Shown piece after piece: positions 22,542 to 33,616 of a DNA stretch of 64,000 nt (position 1 is the first letter of the stretch; each line of letters starts with the position of its first letter). The DNA comes from Avena insularis (lineage: Eukaryota > Streptophyta > Magnoliopsida > Poales > Poaceae), in NCBI GenBank assembly GCA_023614405.1, contig CM042694.1:351124010-351188009 (forward strand), given 5' to 3'. The notes beneath the pieces are model-generated. The model searched no databases, was not told the origin of the DNA, and saw only the letters and a list, made by a program, of their open reading frames with translations. A program made the translations under genes and the position numbers.

Positions 22542-23212
22542 TGGTATGTACATAATCCCCGAAACCCTTGATCTTGATGATGATATACGGTCAAGCTTTT
22601 ATTAGCGCTTGGTTAACATTGGGTTGGTGTTGAATATAGTTCTTATCTAGTGCATTTAACCTGTTTGTATACTATAGTTCAGTTTTACACATGCAAGCTA
22701 GTTCCAGGGCTAGATCTACGGTGAATTGTAATAATAAATTCAAATTTTGTATTAATTGATCCATGACTGATGATGATTTGGGAGGCCACTCGGTATGTTT
22801 TGCTTTAGATTGGTCTCAGGGGCGAATGTCCATTTAATTTGGAAAAGTTAGGGCGGCTGCTGCCCTACCCTGATTTTTGCCAAAATTTTGAGTATATGTA
22901 TGCATCTCTAGCATCGGCAGCAGATAGAGCTCATCCTGTTTGTCTGTTCGTCTGTTCCTGGGTGTTCGGTATCTGTATTGCTTGATAAAGAACTGCACTA
23001 ATGTGATGCCTAGACCTTGGAAGTAGTACTAATATAACCGGCATTCATGCTAGCTAGAATTAAGACTTTAATTTGTGTACTTCGATAAGAAAATTGCTCC
23101 ACTTTACTTTCTTAGCTGATCTTGTATTATACTCTTTCAACTAATATTGTACTATTTCACAATTATTGATAGCTGGTAGAGACATTATCTATCCACGTGA
23201 TTATTTTTGCAG

Positions 23213-23675
23213 TGTTTGGGCAAGAAGCTCAAGCTTGGATAGACTCATCATCGAAGAAGACAAGAGAGCCCTGTGTAGTCTGGATGGAGGGGCGAGCCAG
23301 GAACACCCACGTGGAGAACACCTATGATGAGTTTTGCAAGATGCTGTTAATACTGGGAGGGTTAGACGTGCGGAGCATATCTAACTCCTTTTTGCCAACA
23401 TTTGGCGGTGAGTATCCAGTGGCCATCAAGCTGAAGATATGCAAAGCATGCAGCTGGGATGTTGAGCTGAAGAAGCAAGATGGCAAGGTAATCCTTGACG
23501 AAGGATGGCTAGATTTTGTCAAAGCACATGACTTGAAGGTAGGATACTTTCTGGTATTCAAGAAGCTTGCCACCACTTCTTTAAGATGATAGTATTTGAT
23601 TATGATAACTACGAGAAGGTGATCAGATATGCAGGTTATCACCCATCATTTGATGGACAATTTACTATATCGTAG
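23213..23675 (+). pseudogene. B3-domain exon with a one-base frameshift
   Basis: The exon follows the acceptor TTATTTTTGCAG. The first frame is open to 23587 and includes the B3 core: RSISNSFLPTFGGEYP, VAIKLKICKACSWDVEL, KVILDEGWLDFVKAHDL and VGYFLVFKKL. Around 23568-23580 the frame ends too soon. The family's last strand (KMIVFDYDNYEKVIR) is present in the next frame down to a stop at 23673-23675, as expected from loss of one base in the cttgccaccac stretch. B3 proteins of the REM group are nuclear DNA-binding proteins. Compared with the minus-strand B3 exon at 5.4-6.0 kb this one is a different paralogue, suggesting an old REM cluster. A sequencing error could mimic the shift. Confidence 0.6.
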
Positions 23676-23913
23676 ATGTATTAATGTAGTGACTGTTCGC
23701 TTCTAATTATAACTATTCTGTAAAGAGGTGCTTGAACACCTTCCGTTATCACGCATCCTGTTGGAACACCATGGTACTTGATCGCACTAGGCTCCAATGT
23801 GGAGGTATTTACTGTACTATGTTTGCAGCAAAACTGCAAAACAAACATCTAGTGTTCTACTGCTAGTATTGTACTACCTCCTATTCCACAGTATAATCCT
23901 TTTTAGCAAACTA

Positions 23914-24032
23914 AACAATCATCTTGTTAGTTCTGCCGCATACAAGAGTTGTGCCATGTTGGTGTACCTAACAATCAAGTGGGTAGGTGTAGTACAACTC
24001 CTGTATGCAGCAGAACTAACGAGATGATTGTT
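23914..24032. repeat. Near-perfect inverted repeat, 39-bp arms, 41-base loop
   Basis: The left arm 23914-23952 (aacaatcatcttgttagt...gagttgt) and right arm 23994-24032 (acaactcctgtatgcagc...gattgtt) pair with 36 of 39 positions matching. The loop is 23953-23993. No TA or other target duplication was recognised at the ends. RNA from either strand would fold into a hairpin of the size of a plant microRNA precursor. It could also be a very small MITE. Confidence 0.7.
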
Positions 24033-24222
24033 CGTTGTACTCTACTGCTAGTAGTAATACATACTGTACTGACACAAGTGTATTACTACTAGGCAGGAGT
24101 ACTATTTTTTAGGAAAATAGAAGCTGTAAATAAACATCATCTGGTCAAACATGACAACAGTAGTAACTCTAGTCGGCGTACACGGCAGTGCGCTTGTCTA
24201 GCTGTAATGGCCCATGTTGTGA

Positions 24223-24320
24223 CATGGTTAATTTAGCGCACGACAGCATGCTGGCCTAGCTACAAAATACACCAGGATTTCAAATGGTTAATTTATGGCA
24301 CGACAGCATGTCAACCAAGC
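24223..24320 (+). repeat. Short direct duplication, about 60-bp spacing
   Basis: The block atggttaatttagcgcacga with following cagcatg is repeated as atggttaatttatggcacga with cagcatg, starting about 24223 and 24283. No function seen. Confidence 0.5.
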
Positions 24321-24583
24321 TAATCGGCGTCCTAGATGCAGCTCTAGAGGCCTTGCAAAAAAACTCGTTCAAAGAGCCATCCCATCTTCCCCATCTTGGC
24401 TGTTTTTATCCCCACTCGCCAACGCCGCCTGGCCCCGAATTTGGGATCGTCTCTAGTGCACGCTTCACACACTTTCCTCGCCATCTCGCCCGCTGCATCG
24501 GATCTTGTAGGCCACTCCACCCCTCTCCAAAAGTCCCCCGATAGGCATACTCTGGTCCGACCTCTTCCCCCCAATTCATCCCG

Positions 24584-24988
24584 ATGTTGCAATCGACGTA
24601 CAACCCAGTACACGATGTCTGGAGCAAGGTCGGCGACGGCATTTTCAACGAAATCGCTATGCGTCTGGACACTACCAGCACCACTTGGTTGGCTGCATGC
24701 TCCAAGGAGCTGTACCACCAAGTCATGGGCGAAAAAGGTAGCAGATGCCCCAACGACCACTACGGGACATTCGTCCCCTACAACGACGTCTACGACCACA
24801 TAATCTGGTACTTTCACGGCTAGCAAGTCTGCTCGGAGCCTATATGCGAGTTCATCACCTCGTCAGTAGAGCTAACACCTATGGTAGAGCACGTCCGCCA
24901 CCTTAGAGTTGCCCACTCAAGGGCTGCACCCATAATGCCCTATAGCCACAAACACAGGGAGCCATCTAAGCCGGTGCCCATAGGAGGC
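24584..24988 (+). pseudogene. Gene-like frame with F-box-like N-terminus, 5' part, split by element A
   Basis: ATG at 24584 follows a CT-rich leader-like stretch. Residues 10-50 (VWSKVGDGIFNEIAMRLDTT, then WLAACSKELYHQVMG) resemble an F-box: Trp/Leu start, IxxRL helix and alternating hydrophobics. F-box proteins link substrates to SKP1 in SCF ubiquitin ligases. A TAG at 24821-24823 interrupts after 79 codons, but the same frame is then open for 55 more codons up to the 5-bp target duplication at 24984-24988. It resumes in phase after the retrotransposon at 44362. The stop may be a mutation or may lie in an unrecognised intron. I do not recognise the C-terminal part. Confidence 0.4.
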
Positions 24989-26547
24989 TGATACGTTGCT
25001 AACGTATCCATAATTTTTGATGTTCCATGCTTGGTTTTTATCTACTTTATTATGGTTTGTCCACACTTTGGAGTACTTTTTATATACTTTCTTGGACTAA
25101 CCTATTAACTATATGCCACAATGCCAGCTGTCTGTTTTCTGCTGTTTTTGGTTACAGGAAAGTCAGAAAATGAATATTCTCGAAATTGGATGGGACAAAA
25201 GCCAAAGTCAGTTTTTCACCGAGGGGGACACGGAGCTAGAATACGAGACGGAGAAGGGCCAGAGGGCCACCACACCACCTGGCCGCGTGGCCAGGCCTGA
25301 CCCGCACCAGGGGGTGGTGTGGCCGCCTAGGGAACCCCCTCGGCCTCCCCTTTCACCTATAATATGCCTCCGATACAGAAACCCTAAGTACCCGATCAAA
25401 ATTCCACGAAAGAGTCTGTAGCCGCCTTCATATCCATCCCTAGATTGGGAGGGATCTGAAGCTCTTCCCGGCACCCTGCTGGAGGGGAGAATTCACCATG
25501 GATGCCTTCTTCATCACCATGAAAGCCTCTGGTGTGATGCGTGAGTAGTTCATCCTTGGACTACGGGTCCATGTAGTAGCTAGATGGTTGGTTCTTCTCC
25601 TTTGTGCTATCATGTTTAGATCTTGTGAGCTCCGTTCATGATCAAGATCATCTATTTGTAATCCTACATGTTGTGTTTGCGGGGATCTGATGGATATTGA
25701 GATGCTATTTCAGATTTATTATTGATTCTATCATGTCTTTGTTATTTGTGATCTTGCATGCTCTCCGTTGTTAGTAGATATCTTGGCCGAGTAGATGCTA
25801 GCAACTCCAAGAGGGAGTATTTATGCTCGATAGTGGGTTCATGCCTCTAGTAATCTGGGGAAGTGACAAAAATCTCGAAGGTACTAGATGTGCTGTTGCT
25901 ACTAGGGAGAAAACAACAATCCTTTGTTCATAGAACAATCGTATTGTTTACTTTACACGCAATGCGTAATGCAATTATCTGTTGTTGCAACTTAATACTG
26001 GAGGGGGTTCGGATGATAACCTAAAGGTGGATTATTAGTCATAGATGCAGTTGGATTACGGTCTATGCATAATGTTGTAATGCCCAATCAAAAATCTCAT
26101 AGGAGTCAAGATGATTAGTATATGCATGTATGCTTTCTTGATGTTTGTCAATTGCCCCGCTATAATTTGTTCACCCAACATGTCATCTATCTTAAGGAGA
26201 ACCACCACTAGTGAACTATGGACCCCGGTCCTTTATTTTACCACTAATCTACAACAGTTTACTGCTTTCTGTTTACTTTCTGCAAGCCTTTAATTTCTTC
26301 CACACAATACATTTAATCCTTTGTTTTCAGCAAAACCGGTGAGATTGACAACCTCACTGTAAGTTGGGGGCAAAGTTCTGTGGTTGTGTTGTGCAGGATT
26401 CCAAGTTGGCAACAACACCTTGGAGGTGTTTCCTTGCTCCTATTGGTTCGATAACCTTGGTTTCATAACTGAGGGAAACTTGCTGCTGTGCTCATCATAC
26501 CTTCCTCTTGGGGTTCCCCAATGAGCTCGAGATATCTTGGGCCATCA
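24989..26547 (+). repeat. 5' LTR of element A (1559 bp)
   Basis: Starts TGATACGTTGC, ends GGGCCATCA. It contains a GC-rich inverted repeat at 25265-25324 (ccaccacaccacctgg against ggtggtgtggcc) followed 33 bp later by TATAATAT (25358-25365), probably the promoter, then an AT-rich R/U5 part. Confidence 0.92.
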
Positions 26548-26557
26548 AGCTCTTTTT

Positions 26558-26575
26558 TGGCGCCGTTGCCGGGGA
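26558..26575 (+). other. Primer-binding site of element A (tRNA-Asp)
   Basis: TGGCGCCGTTGCCGGGGA is complementary to the 3' end of plant tRNA-Asp, 10 bp after the LTR end. This primer is usual in Athila-like and related grass gypsy elements. Confidence 0.88.
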
Positions 26576-26726
26576 GTCAACGACATCTTCACAAGGGGAG
26601 TCCCTCATAACCAATCTCTTTACTTTGTTGTTTTTGTCTTTCTTAGTTTATTTTTGCTTTTTTCTTTATCAAAAACACAAAAAAATAGTTTTACGAGTTT
26701 GCTTTCTTTATTAAAAACACAAAAAA

Positions 26727-27734
26727 ATGACTACTCTTGAAAACAATAAGTTATGTGACTTCACTAGCACCAACAACAATGATTTCATGTGCACACCTAT
26801 TGCTCCACCTGTTCCTGAAGCTACTTTCTTTGAAATAAAACCTGCTTTACTCAATCTTCTTATGAGAGAACAATTTTCTAGTATTGGTACTAAACATGCT
26901 GCTACTCATCTAAATAAGTTTGTTGAACTTTGTGAGATGCAAAAGCATAGGGATATAGATGGAGATATTATTAAGCTTAAATTGTTTCCTTTCTCTTTGA
27001 GAGGAAAAGCTAAAGAATGGTTGCAATCCCTAACTAGAAATAGTATTGATTCTTGGACTAAATGCAAAGATGCTTTCATTGGAAAATACTATCCTCCTGC
27101 TAAGATTATATCTATGAGAAGTGAAATAATGAAGTTTAGACAATCTGATAATGAACATGTTGCTCAAGCTTGTGAAAGAATGAAATCTTTGGTAAAGAAT
27201 TGTCCCACTCATGGACTAACTGCTTGGATGATTATCTAAACCTTTTATGCAGGATTGAACTATTCTTCAAGAAATCTACTGGATTCTGCTACTGGAGGAA
27301 CCTTTATGACCATCACTTTGGGTGCTGCAACAAAGCTTCTGGATAATATGATGGTTAACTATTCTGAATGACACACTAAAAGAGCTCCACAAGGTAAGAA
27401 GGTAAATTCTGTTGAAGAAACCTCCTCCTTGAGTGATAAAATTGATGTTATTATGTCTATGCTTGTTAATGGGAAAGCTCATATTGATCCAAATCATGTT
27501 CCCTTAGCCTCTTTGGTTGCTCAAGAAGAGCAAGTTGATGTGAACTTTATAAGAAATAATAATTTTAGCAACAATACCTACTAGAATAATTTTGGTAATA
27601 ATAATTATAGGCCATATCCTCCCAACAATGGTAATGCTTATGGAAATTCCTACAACAACAATAAGAGTGCTCCCTATGAACTTGAAGCTATGCTTAAAGA
27701 TTTTATTAGTAACCAAAGTGCTTTAAATAAAACT
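26727..27734 (+). pseudogene. Gag of element A, three nonsense codons, 3' truncated
   Basis: The frame from ATG 26727 encodes a retrotransposon gag core: a LNKFVELCEMQKHRD helix, LKLFPFSLRGKAKEWLQSL (the GxAxxWL motif) and WTKCKDAFIGKYYPPAK. It is interrupted by TAA at 27237, TGA at 27369 and TAG at 27582, then stays readable through an Asn-rich linker (NNNYRPYPPNNGNAYGNSYN) to the junction with element B at 27734. Gag forms the virus-like particle and packages element RNA. No zinc knuckle was seen before the break. The protein cannot be made from this copy. Confidence 0.85.
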
Positions 27735-30700
27735 AGGGTTAACAAAAACTTTAATCCAAGATTATCAAGATCCAAATCATCAAAATTAGGGTTAACAAAA
27801 ACTTTTCCAATTCAAAATATGAAAGCATTCATGTGTATGTGCATTTAAATTAGGAGTTGATTTGAATTGCCATGGTTCTGTGATTAATTTCTTGTAAAAT
27901 GATTCTTAGGTGAAATAAACATCATCTAAATCATTCCCAAACTTTTCCCAAGAAAAACAACTCAAAATGAATAAATGAAGTGAATGGTCATTTTTGCCAA
28001 ATTAACTATGATGCATACTTTGGCTATTCCTAGTACTCAAAACTTAACACAAACATTTATGGATCTTCACACCACTTGCTAGTACACATTATGAGGTACC
28101 AAGGCCCACTTTGTGATCTGCTAAAAGCATTCAAATACTAATTTTAATTGACAGTTTAAAATTGAATCTATATCATATGGGAAGATCCCACTATTTCAAA
28201 AACCAATCAAACCAGCTCATTTTTCAAAACCCAAGCACCCACAGAGTCTCAAGCTTAGTACTAGCACACCCACCAAAAATCTTTTCAAAATTCAAAAGTA
28301 AAGTTCATGCGGCCATTTCATCAAACACCTTGTGGACAGATTTCAAACAAAACCAAATTCACTATTTTAAATAGTGTTCTGGCCAAACTTGTCTCCCATT
28401 CGACCCCCATTTGCTCCCATTGTCCCTAGATGATCTAACAAAGCCATTTAAACCCACTCCCTACCCCCTAATGGCCTTGCCATGCCATGCCGAGCCCCAC
28501 CTCGTCGGCCAACTTGGTCACCGCCACAGCATACCACCTCCCCCTCTCTCTCCATGTCTAGCAGCTAGCCAGCACCTCACCGCCGCCCACTGTCCCCTCT
28601 CCGAGCCAGGCCAAGCGGTCAACCACCGCCAAACCCCCATGCCCAGGCATGCGCCATGCGAAAGCCGAGACGCCAGCCGCGCCGACACGCTGCGGCACAA
28701 GCCGCCACTCGACCGCAGCCTACGCCCACCGCGTCGCCATGACCCAGGGAGCACGCCAGATACCCCCATTCGCCGTCCAACGCCTCACAGCCACCACTCG
28801 CTGTCGAAGCCGCTGTCTCTGCCGCTTAGAGTGCCAGCTCCGTCCGACCGCATACCACTGCCCCTAAGCCCGTATTAAAGTCCTAGAGCACCGCCAGGAG
28901 ACCGCGCGTCGATCGCCACCCGCAACCATGCCGCTAGCAGCCCGTAGCCATGTCGCCACCGTCGCCTGGCCATGCCGCGCTGTCCCGCCGTCGAGCCTAT
29001 AAAAGGAGAGCACCCCCAGCCATTTGCAGCACACCACTCAACTCCCCTCACCTCACTGATCGTCCCACACCTCTAGCCTGAGCAAGGGGAGCAGCAGTTC
29101 GCTGGAATTGCACCGGAGCAGGCCGCCTCTGGAGGAGAAGGGCGCCGCTGATTGCGACCACCCCCGGAGCTGCCTCGACCATCCCTGAGCTCACCGTCGA
29201 CCACCAGTCCGTTTGCCTGCCTCGCCGTCGTCGCTGGAGCCCTAGTATGCCCCCTATGCACCCCCACCGAGCCGCTTGGGTTAGAGTTGCCGGCGATAGG
29301 TCCGTCGTCGACGACGATCCCCAGCCGTTGATCCCCACTCTAATCCAACGACCCACATTGCCCTGTACCGCTTCGTGCGTTATGAGCCGCTGGCTGGTGG
29401 ACCCCTGCCACTGAGCGCCACACAGTGCCACCGCTTAGTTTGAATTCGGATTTTTCTTTTTAGTTTAAACTTAGTTCTGTCCCCAAGTTTGAAAATCAAT
29501 TCAGAGAGATTTACAAATCCAATGAAGTGATTCCAATTTTCTTGGAAAGCTACTGAAAAGATCTATCCAAGCACGTTGGATTTAATTCATTTAGAGTTAT
29601 AGATCTCTCCTAGTAAAAATAATAAAACAGAAGCATTTGCACCTTGCAACATTTTTATAAAATCAACCAAGATAGATTTTGAGTTGATTCCAACTCTCAA
29701 AAATCACATTTCATCATACCTATCTGAATATGTAATAATATTAAGGTTTACATGCAGTGACTTTGGACTAGTGCCCAAATAATGCTATATAGGCATTTCT
29801 AGTCACTTTAAATCATTAAGTAATGAAAACCAAAGTAATTATGATCCAACCCTTAAATTACATTCCCACATGTTAGAATATGTGGTGATGACATGTTTCC
29901 ACATGATCCCATATTTTATGTGGTGAATATTAAATCTTAGTTAATTTTTCAATGAGTAGAAATTACTTTTCTAAATTAAAAAGAATGAAACTATTGAATT
30001 GAACTTGTGATGCTTGTGATGATAATATATCATCAAATGTGTGTCTTAGAATGCTAATTAGACTAGTTAAGTATTATTTGGTGATTGTGTACTTCGTATG
30101 TATTTATAGACGATATTACCGACCAAGTCTACGAGGAGGAGGAGTTCTACCAAGAAGAAGAAGAAGAAAACTTCAACCACTGCACCAACCAAGGCAAGCT
30201 ATTATTGGCAAGCTAACCCTTGCAAAACTTACTCTACCAAGCCACCATTAACAATGCAAGCTAACACTTGCATGCATAATGCTTAGCAAGCTAGGATTAA
30301 ACTAGATGGTTTAGCAAAGATGCTTTAGGCATGCTTTGATTATACCACTTTGACTAGTATTTACCCCAAGTCGTATTTACAAGCTTTACTTCATTTAATT
30401 TACACAAAGTTCTCTACTTGTTTTGAAGGTAGCATAAAGAGTATAAAACTTGACCTATTTAGAACCCCTTTAGATGTCATTCTATGGCATGAGATTGATC
30501 CCATCATTTCCACTTTAGTGAACACTCTTAACTTAGTACTTTAGAGTAGAGAAAAACTTGAGTCACTTTAGATGGGAACACTTGGTGAAAATGAATTATG
30601 AAAACCTTGGAATGATGAGTCATTCTATTGAGATGTTTTGACATGTGTTGAGAAACACAAATGGTTTACGATGGTGAAATGTTGAGGCATGAGCCTTAAC

Positions 30701-31692
30701 CCTTTTATAAAACTGATGGTTGGATTCGGATGCGATACCATTCCAAATTTACCGTACAACCACACTACCTGAATTGGGTAAGGCTTAGCCGGAAGTTTAT
30801 ATGCATTAGTATTAGTTCCCTTGCGGGAGAGATTTGAGCTGAGGCTACCTCTCAATGTTGTCCACCTATGCAGTGCCCAAGATGACTGATGGTCATGGTT
30901 GGGAGGCCATGCTCATAGGAGAGGTGCTTATACTAGGGTGTGTAAAGGGAAGGTTATGTTTGATTATATGCATACTGAGTATGATGATTCAGGGTTATCC
31001 CTGACAGATGTATCAAATCTTGTGGTGAAAGTGTACCACCTCTCTAGAGTGTCAAACTATTCGAATAGGCGCGTCCGCGGTTATGGACAGTTGGAATGGC
31101 CATACTGTTTCGTTGTCAGATGTTTTAAAAACAACTTATGAAATGAATGATGAATCTTGACTTGACCACAACAGGGTTGTGTTTATGGGAATAGCTTCCC
31201 AACTTAAGTGATTCTAGAACTTTATTTTATCTTTCTTTTCTTCAGAACTCAGCTTAGGTTTCAAACTTAACTTTATAGTTAAACATAGAGTTAGCACTTT
31301 AACTTAGAACTATACTACTTGTTAGTGGTAGTTTGCGAGTACTTAAAGAGTACTCATGTCTTTTGTCCCTGGCTATTCTCATGGACTGACTATGAAGGAG
31401 ACTACCAAGATGATGGCCAGCAGGACGGCTATGATAACTAGGACTATCTGCCTTCGTCAGCATTGCCTGTTCCCCTGAAGATGGACCCCACCGCTACGCT
31501 TATCTTTTATTTCCGCTGCTTGTTGTATTAAGACTGGATCATGAGATCCTTATTTGTGTAAGACCTTATGTATGGTTTGTAATGGATGATGTACTGTGAT
31601 ATCCAATCCGTTATGTCTCGCAAAAATGGTAATCCTGGGATTGCGAGGTATGGCATAATGGGCATCTGGGATTAAAAATCCGGGTGTTGACA
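27735..31692 (+). repeat. 5' LTR of element B, left end altered
   Basis: Aligns with the 3' LTR from aaaactttaatccaag (27745 equals 37506) to GGGTGTTGACA at 31692. The first 11 bases are absent; instead agggttaacaaaaacttt stands at the border, a copy of an 18-bp string found about 50 bp further inside the same LTR. A TATA box (TATAAAAG) lies at 28998-29005. The GC-rich block at about 28400-29430 and the acidic block at about 30110-30190 match those in the solo LTR. Confidence 0.9.
28998..29005 (+). promoter_or_regulatory. TATA box in the 5' LTR of element B
   Basis: TATAAAAG in the context gagcctataaaaggag, at the equivalent position to 14808 in the solo LTR and 38763 in the 3' LTR. Likely drives the genomic RNA of B. 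Confidence 0.75.
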
Positions 31693-31695
31693 AGT

Positions 31696-31708
31696 TGGTA
31701 TCAGAGCC
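31696..31708 (+). other. Primer-binding site of element B (initiator tRNA-Met)
   Basis: TGGTATCAGAGCC, 3 bp after the LTR end, is the usual primer site for tRNA-iMet in chromoviruses and many copia elements. Confidence 0.92.
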
Positions 31709-31921
31709 ATCCTGACCATAGGAGATCCTAGTTAGAATGGACGTCCGAACAAAAACTTAGTTTCAAAACCAAAGTGAGTATTTACGAAAAACTATCTCCT
31801 CTCTTATCCTTGTGAATTCATTCTTTCTCAAATATTCATGTTCCTCAAAATTCTTACATTACTACTTAAAATTTGACACACTTAATCACTTCACTAATTT
31901 TCTCATCCTAAATTCTTGTAG

Positions 31922-32695
31922 ATGGAGACTCAGTTCAGGAAGTTTTACCAGTTGGGAAAAAGAGGTCAGCTGATCTTCGAGAGGGATTTGGATTCACTGT
32001 CGGAGTTACTAGGACGCCCACATCCGGAGTTTCTTGGAGCTCAACTTCCAGGACCACCCAGGAGGAGACCCTACAGTGGCTAGTCACCGTGGATCTTAGA
32101 GGAAGCATCGAAGCACCAACTTCTGGGAGAATTCAGTTCTCCGTGAGAGAGAACAACTGGCTAGATGGATTAGCCAGGGCAATGCATGAAGCTCTTGCAC
32201 GTATATGTGCCCTCGTCGTCAACCAACTCCAAGGAACCCATTTTGTTCACTATGCAAGACATGACTTCATGGGAATGCCGATGGAGATGCCAAGTCACCC
32301 CGAGTTGAGGCGTCAAGTGGAGAATCTTGACTTCTTGCTGCACGACAGACAGCAGGAACTGGACAATGCTAGGGAGTTAGCCAACCAGAACCGGCCATTG
32401 CTGACCAGAAGGCCCAGACTTTCGCACTGCTCGTCCAAGATCGCCAGTCTCTTTGCAGCCAACGTGCCAAGAAGGATCGCACCATCGCCCGTCTTTGCAA
32501 GAAGGTGGCCGACCTCGAGAAGACCGTCAAGGAGCAGGAAGCTCAGCTTGCGGCAAAGGAGGAAGAAGATGAGGGTGAAGACATCCAGGGAGACATGGAT
32601 TCTTACCTCAGCAATGATGATGACTTTCTGGAGGAGGATGCTGTGGACTTCTACACTGATGATGAGGACTCCGACTTCATTGACGATGAGTAGAT
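31922..32695 (+). pseudogene. Extra ORF between primer site and gag of element B, in three frames
   Basis: ATG at 31922 opens METQFRKFYQLGKRGQLIFE and stops at 32081-32083. A second frame (32089 to about 32400) continues with coding-like sequence including FVHYARHDFMGMPMEMP and a helix LRRQVENLDFLLHDRQQELD. A third frame (about 32400-32695) gives a long charged heptad helix (ADLEKTVKEQEAQLAAKEEE) and a very acidic tail ending DSDFIDDE. Together it reads as one 250-260-residue protein with a central coiled coil and acidic C-terminus, now broken by two shifts. Its frame is separate from gag, which begins 243 bp later. I do not recognise a known domain. Ogre-type elements carry a pre-gag ORF, but this pol is chromoviral. 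Confidence 0.6.
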
Positions 32696-32938
32696 GCACT
32701 AGAGCACTGTCGTAGCTTGAGATGTATCGGTCCCACTGTATCGTAGCTTGTAGAATGGTTCTTCAAACCATCTGTTTTCCCTTTGATTGTTGTGGTGTGT
32801 GTTGTATCGTGTGCTTGTTTGCATGAATGAAATGAAGTTAGTTGCAAAACCTGAGTCTAACTCAAAGTTTTAGCTTTGAAACCAAAACCATGAACCTTAG
32901 AATTTCCCTCTTACCCCTATATCTATCTCAATCTTCAG

Positions 32939-33616
32939 ATGACTCGTGGAAACCAAGGAGGGAGCAGCTCGTCGCAAGACCCAATGCTACAGATCTTGCA
33001 GAATGTCATCGCCGACCGTGAAGCAAGCAGGGCGGAGCGCCAAGCCAACTTAGCAACACTTCAACAGATCACCCATATGGCTCTCAATAACCAAGGGCAT
33101 GGAAATCAGGATCACCATGGATCCAAACTCAAAAAATTTCAGAATACCAATCCCCCAATCTTCAACCAATCTGAAAACCCGTTAGATGCTGATGACTGGT
33201 TACAGACGATGGAAAACAAACTAGAAGTTGCAGGAGTTGATGAAAACGAGAAAGTTCTCTTTGCCACCCACTATCTGGCGGGAGATGCAAGAGCTTGGTG
33301 GACTAGTATCCGCAATATGAACCATGGTCAAGTGATGACATGGGAAGCTTTCAAAGTCAAGTTCAGCCGCACCCACATGCCGCAGGGTCTAGTCAACCGA
33401 ATGAGAGATGAGTTCCGTGAATTGAAGCAAGGAAGAATGACTGTGGTAGAATACCGTGACAGGTTCCTGTCACTTGCCAGATATGCACCTGATGAGATCA
33501 ACACGGAGGCCAAGAAGAAGGAGAGATTCTTGAATGGACTGCATGATAAAATGCAGACTGTACTCGTCAACATCCGCTTCGAGGATCTCGAATAGCTAGT
33601 CGACTCTGCCATTTAG
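32939..33616 (+). pseudogene. Gag of element B
   Basis: ATG at 32939 begins a 219-codon frame with the Ty3/gypsy gag core: residues 85-200 include DDWLQTMENKLEVAG, ATHYLAGDARAWW (Trp pair at 120-121), a WEAFKVKFSRTHMPQ stretch and RFLNGLHDKMQ. TAG codons at 33593-33595 and 33614-33616 interrupt it. Protease follows in the same frame, so gag and protease were one continuous frame. Gag builds the particle. Both stops sit where related elements usually have Gln, fitting C-to-T change of methylated CAG. No known recoding signal was seen. Confidence 0.88.

Noticed and set aside
26558..26575. tRNA-like sequence (also at 31696 and 57834) considered as tRNA genes
   Set aside because: Only the 3' acceptor complement is present, at the exact place of a retrotransposon primer-binding site.
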